This document shows, piece after piece, positions 14,332-23,250 of a stretch of 64,000 nucleotides of DNA. The first letter of the stretch is position 1, and each line of letters starts with the position of its first letter. A program made the position numbers and the translations under genes. Source of the stretch: DASQPR01 sp963831705 (lineage in GTDB: Bacteria > Actinomycetota > Actinomycetes > Mycobacteriales > Micromonosporaceae). The notes beneath the pieces are model-generated. The model was given only the letters and a program-made list of their open reading frames with translations. It did no database searches and was not told where the DNA came from. The stretch lies in contig CAWHRE010000010.1 of NCBI GenBank assembly GCA_963831705.1, forward strand, positions 1,798,001 through 1,862,000, written 5' to 3'.

Positions 14332-16502
14332 CTAGCTCGCCGGGACCGGCTTGATCGAGCGCAACAGCACCGTCGCAACGTCCACGACCTCGACGTCTTC
14401 GTCGGCGTCGCCGGTCGACTTCTTGGCCGTCACGCCGTCGCCGATCATCGTCGAGCAGAACGGGCAGCCGACCGCGATCGTTTTCGCGCCGGTCGAGATA
14501 GCTTCTTCGACCCGTTCGATGTTGATCCGCTTGCCGATCTTCTCTTCCATCCACATCCGGGCGCCGCCGGCGCCGCAGCAGAACGAGCGCTCGGAGTTGC
14601 GCGGCATCTCGGTGATCTCCGGTGCGGCGGCGCCGAGCACCTCGCGCGGCGGCGTGAACACGCGGTTGTGCCGGCCCAGGTAGCACGGGTCGTGGTAGGT
14701 CACGCCGCCGTCGATCGGCGTGACCGGCGTCAGCTTGCCGGTCTTGACCAGCTCGTCGAGCAGTTGGGTGTGGTGGACGACCTCGTACGTCGCCGCCGAG
14801 CTGCCGCGTACTCGTTGCCGAGCGTGTTGAAGCAGTGCGGGCAGCTCGCGACGATCTTCTTGACGCCGGCCGCGTTCAGCGTCTCGACGTTCTGCTGGGC
14901 GAGCATCTGGAAGACGAACTCGTTGCCGATCCGTCGGGCCGGGTCACCGGTACACGTCTCGCCGTTGCCGAGGATGCCGAAGCTGACGCCCGCCTCGTGC
15001 AGCAGGGTGGCGACGGCGCGGGTGGTCTTCTTCGCGCGGTCCTCGAACGCTCCGGCGCAGCCGACCCAGAACAGGTATTCGAACTCGCCGCCGTCGCCGA
15101 CGCGCGGGACCTCGAAGTCGAGGCCCTTGGTCCAGTCCTCGCGGGTCGCGGGCGGCGCGCCCCACGGGTTGCCCTTCGACTCGAGGTTGCGCAGCATCAC
15201 GCCGGCCTCGGACGGGAAGTTCGACTCGATCATGCACCTGGTACCGGCGCATGTCGACGATGTGGTCGACGTGCTCGATGTCGACCGGGCACTGCTCGAC
15301 GCAGGCGCCGCAGGTGGTGCAGGACCAGAGCACGTCCGGGTCGATCACGCCGTGTACGTCGTCGCCGCCGATCAGCGGGCGCTGCGACTCGGCCATCGCC
15401 AGCACGTTGACGTGTGCCAGTTGTGCCTCGGTGGCCTTCTCCTCGCCGGTGAGCGTCATCCCGCCGCCGGCCAGCAGGTACGGCGCCTTCGCGTACGCGT
15501 GATCGCGCAGCGAGAGGATCAGCAGCTTCGGGCGACAGTGGCTTGCCGGTGTTCCAGGCCGGGCACTGCGATTGGCAGCGGCCGCACTCGGTGCAGGTGG
15601 AGAAGTCGAGGATGCCCTTCCAGCTGAACTGCTCGACCTGCGCGACGCCGAACTGGTCCTTCTCCGGGTCGGCTTCCTCGAAGTCCAGCGGTGCGCCGTT
15701 GCTCATCATCGGCCGCAGCGCGCCGAGCGCGGCCTTGCTCGTCCCGGAGCGCTTGAAGAAGATGTTGAAGAACGCCAGGAAGCGGTGCCAGGCCACACCC
15801 ATTGTGACGTTGAGCGCGATCACGATGAACCAGGCGAAGCTCATCACGATCTTGACCATGGCGGTCAACGTGATCGCGTTCTTCGCCGACGTCTCGGACA
15901 TGCCGTTGAAGATGTCGCCGACACCGTGCGAGATCGGTGTGGCCCAGGTCGGGAACGGGAAGTCGCCGGCCGGCGACCTTGAAGCCGCGGATCAGGAAGA
16001 CGCACACGATGATCGCGAAGACCGTCGCCTCGACGTAGTACGCCTGCCACATGGTCGAGCCGGTGAAGCGCGAGTTTTTCTTGTGACCGGGGCGGTTGGC
16101 CAGCCGGATCGCGATCAGCACCAGGATGCCGACGAAGCATAGGGCGGCGATCAGCTCGATCAGGAACCCGTACACGATCCAGGTGCCGAGCCACGGGATG
16201 TGGAAGGTCGGGTTGAATAGCTCGCCGAACGCCTCGATCAGCGTGAACAGCAGTGAGCCGAACGCAATGAAGACGGTCCAGTGTGCGGCGCCGACCACGG
16301 TCCACTTGAGCATCCGGGTGTGGCCCAGCGTCTCGGTGAGCATCGTTCGCGTACGCCGACCCGCGTTCGCGGTTCGGGTCGGGTCGGCCTGGCCGAGCTT
16401 GATCACCGAGATGATCCGGCGGACGGCTCGTACGACCAGAACGATGGAGACCGCGGTGACACCGAGCCCGATGATGGCCGCGATGACCTGAACAACACCC
16501 AT
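14332..16502 (-). pseudogene. Membrane (Fe-S) oxidoreductase, HdrD/GlpC-like, with four frameshifts
   Basis: Joined across frames, this is one ~720-residue protein. It has an N-terminal membrane domain of about five helices (from ATG 16502, with GGGAGG upstream), two 4Fe-4S motifs (CTECGRCQSQCP and CTTCGACVEQCP), and two CCG domains (WVGCAG...CPHCFNTLG and HDPCYLG...FCCGAGGARMW...CPFCS). It resembles the mycobacterial Rv0338c-type reductase, probably passing electrons between the quinone pool and a soluble partner. The frame breaks near 15966-15976 (+1), 15528-15533 (+1), 15235-15237 (+1) and 14805-14812 (+2), every one an insertion. All motifs between breaks are intact. Either very recent decay or sequence errors. 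If errors, it is a functional gene. Confidence 0.85.
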
Positions 16503-16550
16503 CGTCTGTCCCCTCCCGAGGGCCGCCACATTGCGTTCGGGCAGCATAGC

Positions 16551-16583
16551 GGACGGGGGTTACTGGCTAGTAACCCACCGTCC
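16551..16583 (-). terminator. Hairpin between crgA and the Fe-S gene
   Basis: GGACGG...GGTTACT pairs with AGTAACC...CCGTCC around a 4-base loop. It lies about 95 bases downstream of the crgA stop and about 50 upstream of the Fe-S gene, fitting a crgA terminator. Confidence 0.55.
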
Positions 16584-16678
16584 GGTCTACCGATGTCCGA
16601 GTTTCTCCACATCTGTGGATAACTCTGGGGAAAAGTACACCTAGGTAATTTAGCGCCCGATTATAGACAAAAAGGCCA

Positions 16679-16942
16679 TTACTTCCAGCGTGAGAGGACG
16701 ATCAACGAGCTCACGAGGCCGGCGAAGCCAACCCCGAGGTTCCAGTAGCCCCAGCTCTCCACCGGGTACTTACCGCCGCTGAGGTAGAAGACGACGAGCC
16801 AGACGAGGCCGAAGAGGATGAGCCCGACCGCGAGCCCACCGACCCACGGCGCGCTGGGACGCTTACTGACCGCTCCGGTTACGGGAACGAGGTCCGACGG
16901 CGGGGTGTAGACCTTCTTCTTGCGTACGGTGGACTTCGGCAC
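16679..16942 (-). CDS. crgA: Cell division protein CrgA
   Basis: The 87-residue protein starts MPKSTVRKKKVYTPP, as CrgA does, and has two transmembrane helices (about 34-54 and 66-84) joined by a short loop with WGYWNLG. CrgA is a septal membrane protein that binds FtsZ and FtsI and stabilises the actinobacterial divisome. GTG 16942 has AGGAG 8 bases upstream. It is divergent from the DUF881-sortase-trpG cluster, the arrangement I recall from mycobacteria (Rv0011c-Rv0013). Confidence 0.93.
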   Translation of the reverse strand: MPKSTVRKKKVYTPPSDLVPVTGAVSKRPSAPWVGGLAVGLILFGLVWLVVFYLSGGKYPVESWGYWNLGVGFAGLVSSLIVLSRWK

Positions 16943-17139
16943 GGCTGTTACTCCTACGTTGCTGCCCGGTTGGGTACGCCGGTGAGGGGAATCCGGGCAG
17001 GTTGATATTCAAATGAGGTCCGGACAAGATATTGCAATAGTGTCTTCGACCAGCGTAGCGATGTCTAGGCTCTAACGTCGCCTCGCTGGCTTCGGCATGC
17101 GGCCATCCACACAGTAGGCGACGAACGATTCGGAGCGTG

Positions 17140-17940
17140 ATGGAGTACACATCGGGTGCGTCTAGCTGGGGATCCGTGGTGCGGCGGCTGCGCCGAGGGC
17201 TCCGGCCGAGCGCCCGTACGCGTTCGATCTGGTCGATTTTCGTCCCGGTCGTCGCATTGATCGCCGGTCTGCTCTTCACGACCTCGGCACGCACCGCCGC
17301 CGGTACCGATCTTCGGGACGACCGCACACCGCAGCTGACCACGCTCATCAACGACCGGACGAAGCAGATCGCGCAGTCTGAGGCGCAGGCGTTGAAGCTC
17401 CGCAACTCCGTTTACGGCCAGACGAATCTTCTCGCCGGCTCCGACTCGTCGATCGCGGCCCAGCAGACCCGCGGCAACGGCGAGCAGGTTGCGGCCGGAC
17501 TGACCGCCATGCGCGGCGAGGCGATGACGGTCGAGTTGAACGACGCGCCGCACCAGCCGGGCCAGCCGTTGCCGAAGGGCGTCACGGCGGACGACATCGT
17601 GGTGCACCAGCAGGACGTCCAGGCGGTCGTGAACGCGCTCTGGGCGGGCGGCGCGGAAGCGATGACAATAATGGGTGTTCGGGTGATTTCGACCAGTGCG
17701 GTACGCTGTGTCGGTAACACCCTCTTATTGCAGGGGCGTGTGTACTCCCCGCCGTTCGTCATCACCGCCATCGGTAACCCGACCTCCATGCAGCTCGCGC
17801 TGGATTCATCCCAAGCAGTGAGCATCTACCGCCAGAACGCGGACGTGTGGAACCTCGGTTACGTGGTGCGGAATGAAGGAGTCGTGACCTTGCCGCCCTA
17901 CACCGGTTCGACATCGCTCCAGTTCGCCCAGGTGCCGTAG
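17140..17940 (+). CDS. DUF881 family membrane-anchored protein
   Basis: A 266-residue protein with a basic cytoplasmic N-terminus, one transmembrane helix (about 33-50, IFVPVVALIAGLLF) and an extracellular DUF881 domain. The latter includes GLTAMRGEAMTVELNDAP, VHQQDVQAVVNALWAGGAEAMTIMGVRV and SPPFVITAIGNP. It is known from the division/sporulation neighbourhood of actinobacteria, but its molecular role is unknown. GTG 17137 and ATG 17140 are adjacent candidate starts. The stop codon directly abuts the sortase start, indicating one operon with srtE, the small membrane protein and trpG. Confidence 0.85.
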   Translation: MEYTSGASSWGSVVRRLRRGLRPSARTRSIWSIFVPVVALIAGLLFTTSARTAAGTDLRDDRTPQLTTLINDRTKQIAQSEAQALKLRNSVYGQTNLLAGSDSSIAAQQTRGNGEQVAAGLTAMRGEAMTVELNDAPHQPGQPLPKGVTADDIVVHQQDVQAVVNALWAGGAEAMTIMGVRVISTSAVRCVGNTLLLQGRVYSPPFVITAIGNPTSMQLALDSSQAVSIYRQNADVWNLGYVVRNEGVVTLPPYTGSTSLQFAQVP

Positions 17941-18702
17941 GTGACCGCGGACGTTGCCCACGGGACAGCGCCCGGGCGCGTGTACACGGGCTCGCACGTG
18001 GCCGGCCGTACGCCGTCGAGCCGGGGCGAAACGATCCGCAAATATGCGCGAGGCCTCGGCGAGGTGCTGATTACGGTCGGACTCGTCGTCATGCTATTCG
18101 CGCTGTACGAGGTCTACGGCAAGACCGCGATCGTCGACGCCCACCAGAACACGCTCAACCAGCAGCTCACCCAGGACTGGAACGGTCCCGGCGCAGGCTC
18201 CGGCCCGGCGGTCGCGGGTGCCGGCGGAGCGCAGTCGGTCGAGCCGCTGCGCGGCCGCGCGTTCGCCCGGCTCTACCTGCCCGTACTGCATCAGCACTGG
18301 GTGATCGTCGAGGGCGTCTCGCTGGCCGACATCGAATACGCGCCGGGACACTATCCGGGGACCGCGCTGCCCGGTCAGATCGGCAACTTCTCAGTCGCCG
18401 GCCACCGCATCCCGTCGATCTTCTGGAACCTGCAGGAGATGCAGAAGGGCCAGCTCATCGTGGTCCAAACCAAGGACTACTGGTACGTGTACACGGTGAC
18501 CCAGAACGAGATCGTCACGCCGCACTCGATCGAGGTGGTCGCACCGACGCCGGACCGCATCGGCGTGGTACCGACGGCCGCGATGATGACGTTGACCACG
18601 TGTAATCCGAAGTGGAACGACTACCAGCGGATGGCCGTACACGCGGTGTTGACGTCGACGACACCGGCCAAGGACGGCCCGCCCGTGGATCTGGGGAGCT
18701 GA
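17941..18702 (+). CDS. srtE: Class E sortase
   Basis: The 253-residue protein has one N-terminal transmembrane helix (about 40-58) followed by a sortase domain. The catalytic His is in VAGHRIPS, the Cys in LTTCNPKW and the Arg in YQRMAVHA. Class E sortases attach proteins with LAXTG-type signals to peptidoglycan or to pilin-like partners in high-GC Gram-positives. The GTG start abuts the DUF881 stop, so translation is likely coupled. No sorting-signal substrate was recognised in the window. Confidence 0.92.
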   Translation: MTADVAHGTAPGRVYTGSHVAGRTPSSRGETIRKYARGLGEVLITVGLVVMLFALYEVYGKTAIVDAHQNTLNQQLTQDWNGPGAGSGPAVAGAGGAQSVEPLRGRAFARLYLPVLHQHWVIVEGVSLADIEYAPGHYPGTALPGQIGNFSVAGHRIPSIFWNLQEMQKGQLIVVQTKDYWYVYTVTQNEIVTPHSIEVVAPTPDRIGVVPTAAMMTLTTCNPKWNDYQRMAVHAVLTSTTPAKDGPPVDLGS

Positions 18703-18703
18703 C

Positions 18704-18934
18704 GTGTACGCGTGGATCTGGCGCAAGCTCCCATACGGTCTGCCCGGCAAGATCGCTGGGATCGCGGTGTTCCTCGTCGGCCTCGTCGGCCTACTCTGGT
18801 ATGGCGTGTTCCCGATCGTCGATCGTCACTTGCCGAACAACGGCGTACAGGTGACGCAGCCGGGCGGCGACACGTTCACCGCGCCGCCAACGCCGACGGA
18901 TGCGCCGTCCACCCCTGTGAAGCTGCCGAAGTAG
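18704..18934 (+). CDS. Small single-pass membrane protein in the sortase-trpG operon
   Basis: The 76-residue protein begins MYAWIWRKLPYGLPGK, has one hydrophobic helix (about 18-37) and ends in a Thr/Pro-rich tail (TAPPTPTDAPSTP). Similar short proteins occur between srtE and trpG in other actinobacteria. No function is known. GTG 18704 starts one base after the sortase stop. Confidence 0.8.
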   Translation: MYAWIWRKLPYGLPGKIAGIAVFLVGLVGLLWYGVFPIVDRHLPNNGVQVTQPGGDTFTAPPTPTDAPSTPVKLPK

Positions 18935-18940
18935 GTCCGC

Positions 18941-19588
18941 ATGCGCATCCTGGTCGTCGACAACTACGACTCGTTCGTCTACAACCTCGTGCAGTACCTC
19001 GGGCAACTCGGGGTCGAGTGCGACGTACGGCGCAACGACGAGATCACGATCGCCGACATCGCTCGGATCGCGCCGGGCGGGATCCTGTTGTCGCCCGGTC
19101 CGGGTACGCCCGAACGTGCCGGGATCTGCATGGACGTGATCCGGTCGTGTGCGCAGGACACGCCGGTGTTCGGCGTCTGCCTCGGGCATCAGGCGTTCGG
19201 CGCCGCGTACGGGGCAACCGTGACCCGAGCGCCGGAGTTGTTGCACGGAAAGACATCGCTCGTGTACCACGCGGGACAGGGCGTGCTCGCCGGGCTTCCG
19301 GATCCGTTCACTGCCACGCGGTACCACTCGCTGGCCGTGGTCGAGGACACGCTGCCGGACTCGATCGAGGTCACCGGCCGTACGCCGTCGGGTGTGATCA
19401 TGGCGATGAGGCACCGTACGTTGCCGATCGAGGGCGTGCAGTTCCACCCCGAGTCGGTCTTGACGCAGGGCGGCCACCTGATGCTGGCGAACTGGCTGGC
19501 AAGCTTCGGCTACACCGAGGCCTTGAACCGAGCACCCGCCCTGGCAGCCGAGGTCGAGTCGAAGCGCGTAGGCGCCTTCGCCGCCTGA
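18941..19588 (+). CDS. trpG: Anthranilate / aminodeoxychorismate synthase glutaminase subunit
   Basis: A 215-residue class I glutamine amidotransferase: VDNYDSFVYNLVQYL at the N-terminus, the oxyanion region LSPGPGTPERAG, nucleophile Cys in GVCLGHQAFG, and the His-Glu pair in QFHPES. It supplies ammonia from glutamine to a chorismate-using partner, making anthranilate (tryptophan) or aminodeoxychorismate (folate). TrpG and PabA cannot be separated by sequence alone; no partner subunit is nearby. It is the last gene of the DUF881-sortase operon. The pknA/pknB genes often found next to this locus are absent here. Confidence 0.92.
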   Translation: MRILVVDNYDSFVYNLVQYLGQLGVECDVRRNDEITIADIARIAPGGILLSPGPGTPERAGICMDVIRSCAQDTPVFGVCLGHQAFGAAYGATVTRAPELLHGKTSLVYHAGQGVLAGLPDPFTATRYHSLAVVEDTLPDSIEVTGRTPSGVIMAMRHRTLPIEGVQFHPESVLTQGGHLMLANWLASFGYTEALNRAPALAAEVESKRVGAFAA

Positions 19589-19611
19589 CCCAGCTTCGAC
19601 CCGAACCCCAA

Positions 19612-19682
19612 ACCCAGTTGATCCTGGAGTTAGTGACGCGACACGCCGTCGATGCGTCAACTAACTCCAGGATCAACTGGGT
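19612..19682. repeat. Dispersed palindromic element, copy A
   Basis: Perfect 23-bp inverted arms (19612-19634 and 19660-19682) surround a 25-base loop whose ends (TGACGC / GCGTCA) can extend pairing. The conserved arm core is AGTTGATCCTGGAGTTA. It lies between convergent trpG and bkdC, so it may also terminate both. Loop orientation matches copy D. Confidence 0.92.
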
Positions 19683-19689
19683 CTTGCGG

Positions 19690-21123
19690 TTACGACCAGG
19701 CGAGCAGGGCGGCTTCGGGGTCGGTCAGGAACGCGCCGAGGTCCCGCATGAACTTCGAACCCAGCTCTCCATCGACGATCCGGTGATCGAACGACAAACC
19801 GAGCGTCGTCACCTTCCGGATCTTCACCTTGCCGTTGTGCGCCCACGGCGTGTCCCGAACCGCACCGAACACCAGGATCGCGGTCTCGCCCGGGGGCAGG
19901 ATCGGGGTACCGGTGTCGACGCCGAACACGCCGACGTTCGTGATCGAGAACGTGCCACCGCTCATGTCGGCCGGTGCCGTCTTGCCCGACTTCGCCACCT
20001 GCACGAGGCCGGTCATCGCGTCCGCCAGTTCGCGCAGCGACAGCCGCCCGGCGTCCTTGATGTTCGGCACGATCAGTCCGCGGTCGGTGGCTGCGGCGAT
20101 GCCGAGATTCACGTACTCCTTGACGATGATCTCGTTCGTCGCTGCGGACCACGTTGAGTTGATCATCGGGTGCCGGGCGATCGCCATCAGTGCGGCCTTC
20201 GCGACCATGAGCAGCGGAGAAATCCGCACGTCACGCCACTCCGGATGCGTCTTCAGGCGGTCGAGCGCCTTCATCGTCCGGGTCACGTCCACGGTCAGGA
20301 ACATGGTCACGTGCGGCGCCGTAAACGCGCTGGTCACCATGTTTTCCGCAGTCAGCTTCCGGACGCCCTTCACCGGGATCCGCTGCTCACGATCGGCCCC
20401 AAACGCAGCCACCGTGCGTGCGGTGGGCGCCGGCAACGCCGGCTCCGCGGAGACCGGCGCATCGAGCGCCGCGTTCACGTCGTCGCGCGTGATCGACCCG
20501 TCCGGCCCGGAACCCACCAGACGAGCAAGGTCAACACCAAGATCACGAGCCAGTTTTCGTACGGGCGGCTTGGCCAGCACGTGGCCGTTCGTAGCCGCCA
20601 CGGGGACGACGACTGGCGCGGGAGCGGGCGGCGGAGGAGCAACCGGCGGCGCCACGGGGACGGAGTCGGCCGTACCCCCATCGTCTTTGCGGGGTCGTCT
20701 TTTGGCTGCTCCGGTCTTTGGGCCGTAACCGACGAGCACGGCGGTACGGCCGCCCGGAGCCGGACCACCGATCAGGCCGGGTTCGACCGCACCCTCGGCG
20801 GGCGCGACCTCCACGGCGGCCAGTGACTCGGCCGATGGAGAAGCGGACGGACCGGAAGACGGGAGCGGACCCGCACCCGGTTCGGTGTCGATCGCGATGA
20901 TCGGCGAACCGACATCAACGGTGGAGCCGGCCGGATGGAAGATCTGCGTGACGACACCGGCCCACTTCGCCGGGATCTCGACCGCCGCTTTCGCGGTCTC
21001 CACCTCGACGATGATCTGGTTCTGGGTCACGGTGTCGCCGACGTTGACGTGCCACGAGAGGATTTCGCCCTCGGTCAGCCCTTCACCGAGATCAGGCAGG
21101 TTGAACTCTTTTACCCTGGACAA
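19690..21123 (-). CDS. bkdC: Dihydrolipoamide acyltransferase E2 of a 2-oxoacid dehydrogenase
   Basis: The 477-residue protein has a lipoyl domain (about 5-80; lipoyl-Lys in VETAKAAVEIP, K45), a Pro/Ala linker, an E3-binding domain (about 190-225, VRKLARDLGVDLARLVGSG) and a C-terminal catalytic domain with DHRIVDG (H447, D451). The ETAKA lipoyl motif is typical of branched-chain or mixed-substrate complexes in actinobacteria. It transfers acyl groups to CoA. It is the last gene of a bkdA-bkdB-bkdC operon; no E3 gene is present, so lipoamide dehydrogenase must come from elsewhere. Confidence 0.93.
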   Translation of the reverse strand: MSRVKEFNLPDLGEGLTEGEILSWHVNVGDTVTQNQIIVEVETAKAAVEIPAKWAGVVTQIFHPAGSTVDVGSPIIAIDTEPGAGPLPSSGPSASPSAESLAAVEVAPAEGAVEPGLIGGPAPGGRTAVLVGYGPKTGAAKRRPRKDDGGTADSVPVAPPVAPPPPAPAPVVVPVAATNGHVLAKPPVRKLARDLGVDLARLVGSGPDGSITRDDVNAALDAPVSAEPALPAPTARTVAAFGADREQRIPVKGVRKLTAENMVTSAFTAPHVTMFLTVDVTRTMKALDRLKTHPEWRDVRISPLLMVAKAALMAIARHPMINSTWSAATNEIIVKEYVNLGIAAATDRGLIVPNIKDAGRLSLRELADAMTGLVQVAKSGKTAPADMSGGTFSITNVGVFGVDTGTPILPPGETAILVFGAVRDTPWAHNGKVKIRKVTTLGLSFDHRIVDGELGSKFMRDLGAFLTDPEAALLAWS

Positions 21124-21133
21124 GGTCGGCCTC

Positions 21134-22123
21134 CTAGAACGCGAACGAGCGGTCGACTGCGTCGAGCACCCGGTCGAGGTCGGGAAGGAATTCCTCTTCC
21201 ACCCGGGAAGCCGGGTAGGGGATGTCGTAGCCGGTGACCCGCAGGACCGGCGCTTCCAGCGAATAGAAGCAGTTCTCGGTCACGCGTGCGGAAATCTCGG
21301 CACCGACGCCGATGTTGCTCGGCGCCTCGTGTACGACGACCAGACGGCCGGTCTTCCGTACGGACTCGAAGACCGGACCCATGTCCAGCGGCGAGACCGA
21401 GCGCAGGTCGATGACCTCGAGTTCGCGACCGTCCTCGGAGGCCGCCTTCGCGGCGTCCAGCGCGGTGCGGACCATCGGCCCGTACGCGACGATGGTCGCA
21501 TCCGTTCCGGCGCGTACGACCTGCGAGGAGTGCAACGGGACGCGTTCGTCCATGGTGCCGGACGTGTCCACCTCGCCCTTCTCCCAGTAGCGGCGCTTCG
21601 GCTCGAAGAACACGATCGGGTCGTCTGACGCGATCGCCTGCTGGATCATCCAGTGCGCGTCGTTCGGGTTCGAGCACGAGACGACCTTGAGGCCGGCGGT
21701 GTGCGCGAAGTACGCCTCGGGGGACTCGGAGTGGTGCTCGACCGCGCCGATGCCACCGCCGAACGGGATCCGGATCACCATCGGGATGTTGACCTTGCCA
21801 CGTGACCGGTAGTGCATCTTCGCGACCTGGCAAACGATCTGGTCGTACGCGGGGTAGACGAAGCCGTCGAACTGGATCTCGACCACCGGACGGTATCCGC
21901 GGATCGCGAGGCCGATGGCCGTACCGACGATGCCGGCCTCGGCCAGCGGCGTGTCGATAACGCGCTGCTCACCAAAGTCCTTCTGCAGGCCGTCGGTGAT
22001 ACGGAAGACGCCGCCGAGCTTGCCGATGTCTTCGCCGAGCAGGACGACCTTCGCGTCGTCCTCCATCGCGCGGCGTAGACCGGTGTTGATTGCCTTGCCG
22101 ATCGTGAGCGTCTCGATGGCCAT
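21134..22123 (-). CDS. bkdB: 2-oxoacid dehydrogenase E1 beta subunit (branched-chain type)
   Basis: The 329-residue E1-beta is full length. It begins METLTI-like (AIETLTIGKAINTGL), with GEDIGKLGGVF, RVIDTPLAEAGIVGTAIG, AVEHHSESPEAYFAH and the C-terminal transketolase domain (VVHEAPSNIGVGAEI, VTGYDIPYP). It forms the heterotetrameric thiamine-diphosphate E1 with the alpha subunit encoded directly upstream. The start ATG overlaps the upstream stop by one base, indicating coupling. Substrate preference (branched-chain versus pyruvate) is inferred from family resemblance. Confidence 0.93.
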   Translation of the reverse strand: MAIETLTIGKAINTGLRRAMEDDAKVVLLGEDIGKLGGVFRITDGLQKDFGEQRVIDTPLAEAGIVGTAIGLAIRGYRPVVEIQFDGFVYPAYDQIVCQVAKMHYRSRGKVNIPMVIRIPFGGGIGAVEHHSESPEAYFAHTAGLKVVSCSNPNDAHWMIQQAIASDDPIVFFEPKRRYWEKGEVDTSGTMDERVPLHSSQVVRAGTDATIVAYGPMVRTALDAAKAASEDGRELEVIDLRSVSPLDMGPVFESVRKTGRLVVVHEAPSNIGVGAEISARVTENCFYSLEAPVLRVTGYDIPYPASRVEEEFLPDLDRVLDAVDRSFAF

Positions 22124-23250
22124 CAGTGCGCCTCCCCAGCGAAGGACTCCATGTAGCGGGAGAATTCGGCGCGCTGGTCATCGAGCAGCGGCGAACCGTT
22201 CGGATAGACGTGGTCGAACATCGTCACGGGGGACGGATCCGGCATGGAGAGGACGCGTTCGCGCAGGTCGAGCGCCTCGACCGTGGCCAACTGGTCGATC
22301 TCGTCGAAGTACGCGGTGTCGGCCAGCTTCTCCTTCTCCAGGAAGGCGCGGTAGCGGCTGATCGGATCCTTGATCTTCCACTCGTCGACCTCGCTGGCGA
22401 TCCGGTACCGCGTCGGGTCGTCGGACGTGGTGTGGGCACCCATCCGGTACGTGAATGCCTCGATCAGCGTCGGTCCCTGGCCGTGCCGAGCGTGGTCCAG
22501 CGCGGCGCGCGTGACCGCGTACGACGCGAGCACGTCGTTACCGTCGACCCGGATTCCCGGGAAGCCGAAACCGGCCGCACGCTGGTACAGCGGTACGCGA
22601 GTCTGCCGCTCCAGCGGCTCGGAGATCGCGTACTGGTTGTTCTGGCAGAAGAAGACCATCGGCGCGTTGAACACGCTCGACCAGATGAACGCCTCGTTCA
22701 CGTCGCCCTGCGAAGTGGCGCCATCACCGAAGTACGCGATCACGGCCTCGCCGTCGTCATTGCCGACCTTGCCGTCCATGTTGATGCCCATGGCGTAGCC
22801 GGTCGCGTGCAGTGTCTGCGCGCCGATGACGATCGTGTACATGTTGAACTTGAACTCGTTCGGATCCCAGGCACCCTGGTCAACGCCACGGAACAGGCTC
22901 AGCGGCATGATCGGGTCGATGCCGCGGCAGTAGAGCACGCCGTGTTCGCGGTACGTCGGGAAGGCCATGTCCTGCGGACGCAACGCCCGGCCGGAACCGA
23001 CCTGCGCCGCCTCCTGCCCGAGCAGGCTCGCCCAGATGCCCAGCTCGCCCTGGCGCTGCAGCGCGGTGGACTCGGCATCCAGCCGGCGCACGACCACCAG
23101 GTCGCGGTACAGGTCGCGGTATTCCTGATCGGTGAAGTCGACCGAATAATCCGGGTGGTCGACGCGGTCCCCATCCGGGGTGAGCAGCTGCACCATGTCC
23201 GGGTCCGGCTTGGCGCCGGATCGGCCACGGGCTGAGGTGCCCTTCGCCAT
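22123..23250 (-). CDS. bkdA: 2-oxoacid dehydrogenase E1 alpha subunit (branched-chain type)
   Basis: The 375-residue E1-alpha carries the thiamine-diphosphate motif (YFGDGATSQGDVNEAFIWSS...NNQYAIS) and the phosphorylation-loop region YRMGAHTTSDDPTRYR seen in branched-chain enzymes. It decarboxylates the 2-oxoacid and transfers the acyl group to the E2 lipoyl arm. Products of branched-chain oxidation would feed branched fatty-acid synthesis, usual in actinobacteria. AGGGAGAG lies 3-5 bases before the ATG at 23250. First gene of the operon. Confidence 0.93.
   Translation of the reverse strand: MAKGTSARGRSGAKPDPDMVQLLTPDGDRVDHPDYSVDFTDQEYRDLYRDLVVVRRLDAESTALQRQGELGIWASLLGQEAAQVGSGRALRPQDMAFPTYREHGVLYCRGIDPIMPLSLFRGVDQGAWDPNEFKFNMYTIVIGAQTLHATGYAMGINMDGKVGNDDGEAVIAYFGDGATSQGDVNEAFIWSSVFNAPMVFFCQNNQYAISEPLERQTRVPLYQRAAGFGFPGIRVDGNDVLASYAVTRAALDHARHGQGPTLIEAFTYRMGAHTTSDDPTRYRIASEVDEWKIKDPISRYRAFLEKEKLADTAYFDEIDQLATVEALDLRERVLSMPDPSPVTMFDHVYPNGSPLLDDQRAEFSRYMESFAGEAH

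Noticed and set aside
16603..16630. Origin-like region (TGTGGATAA, CCACATCTGTGG) upstream of the Fe-S gene
   Set aside because: Only one DnaA-box match and no dnaA, dnaN or AT-rich unwinding region; crgA near an origin is not enough.
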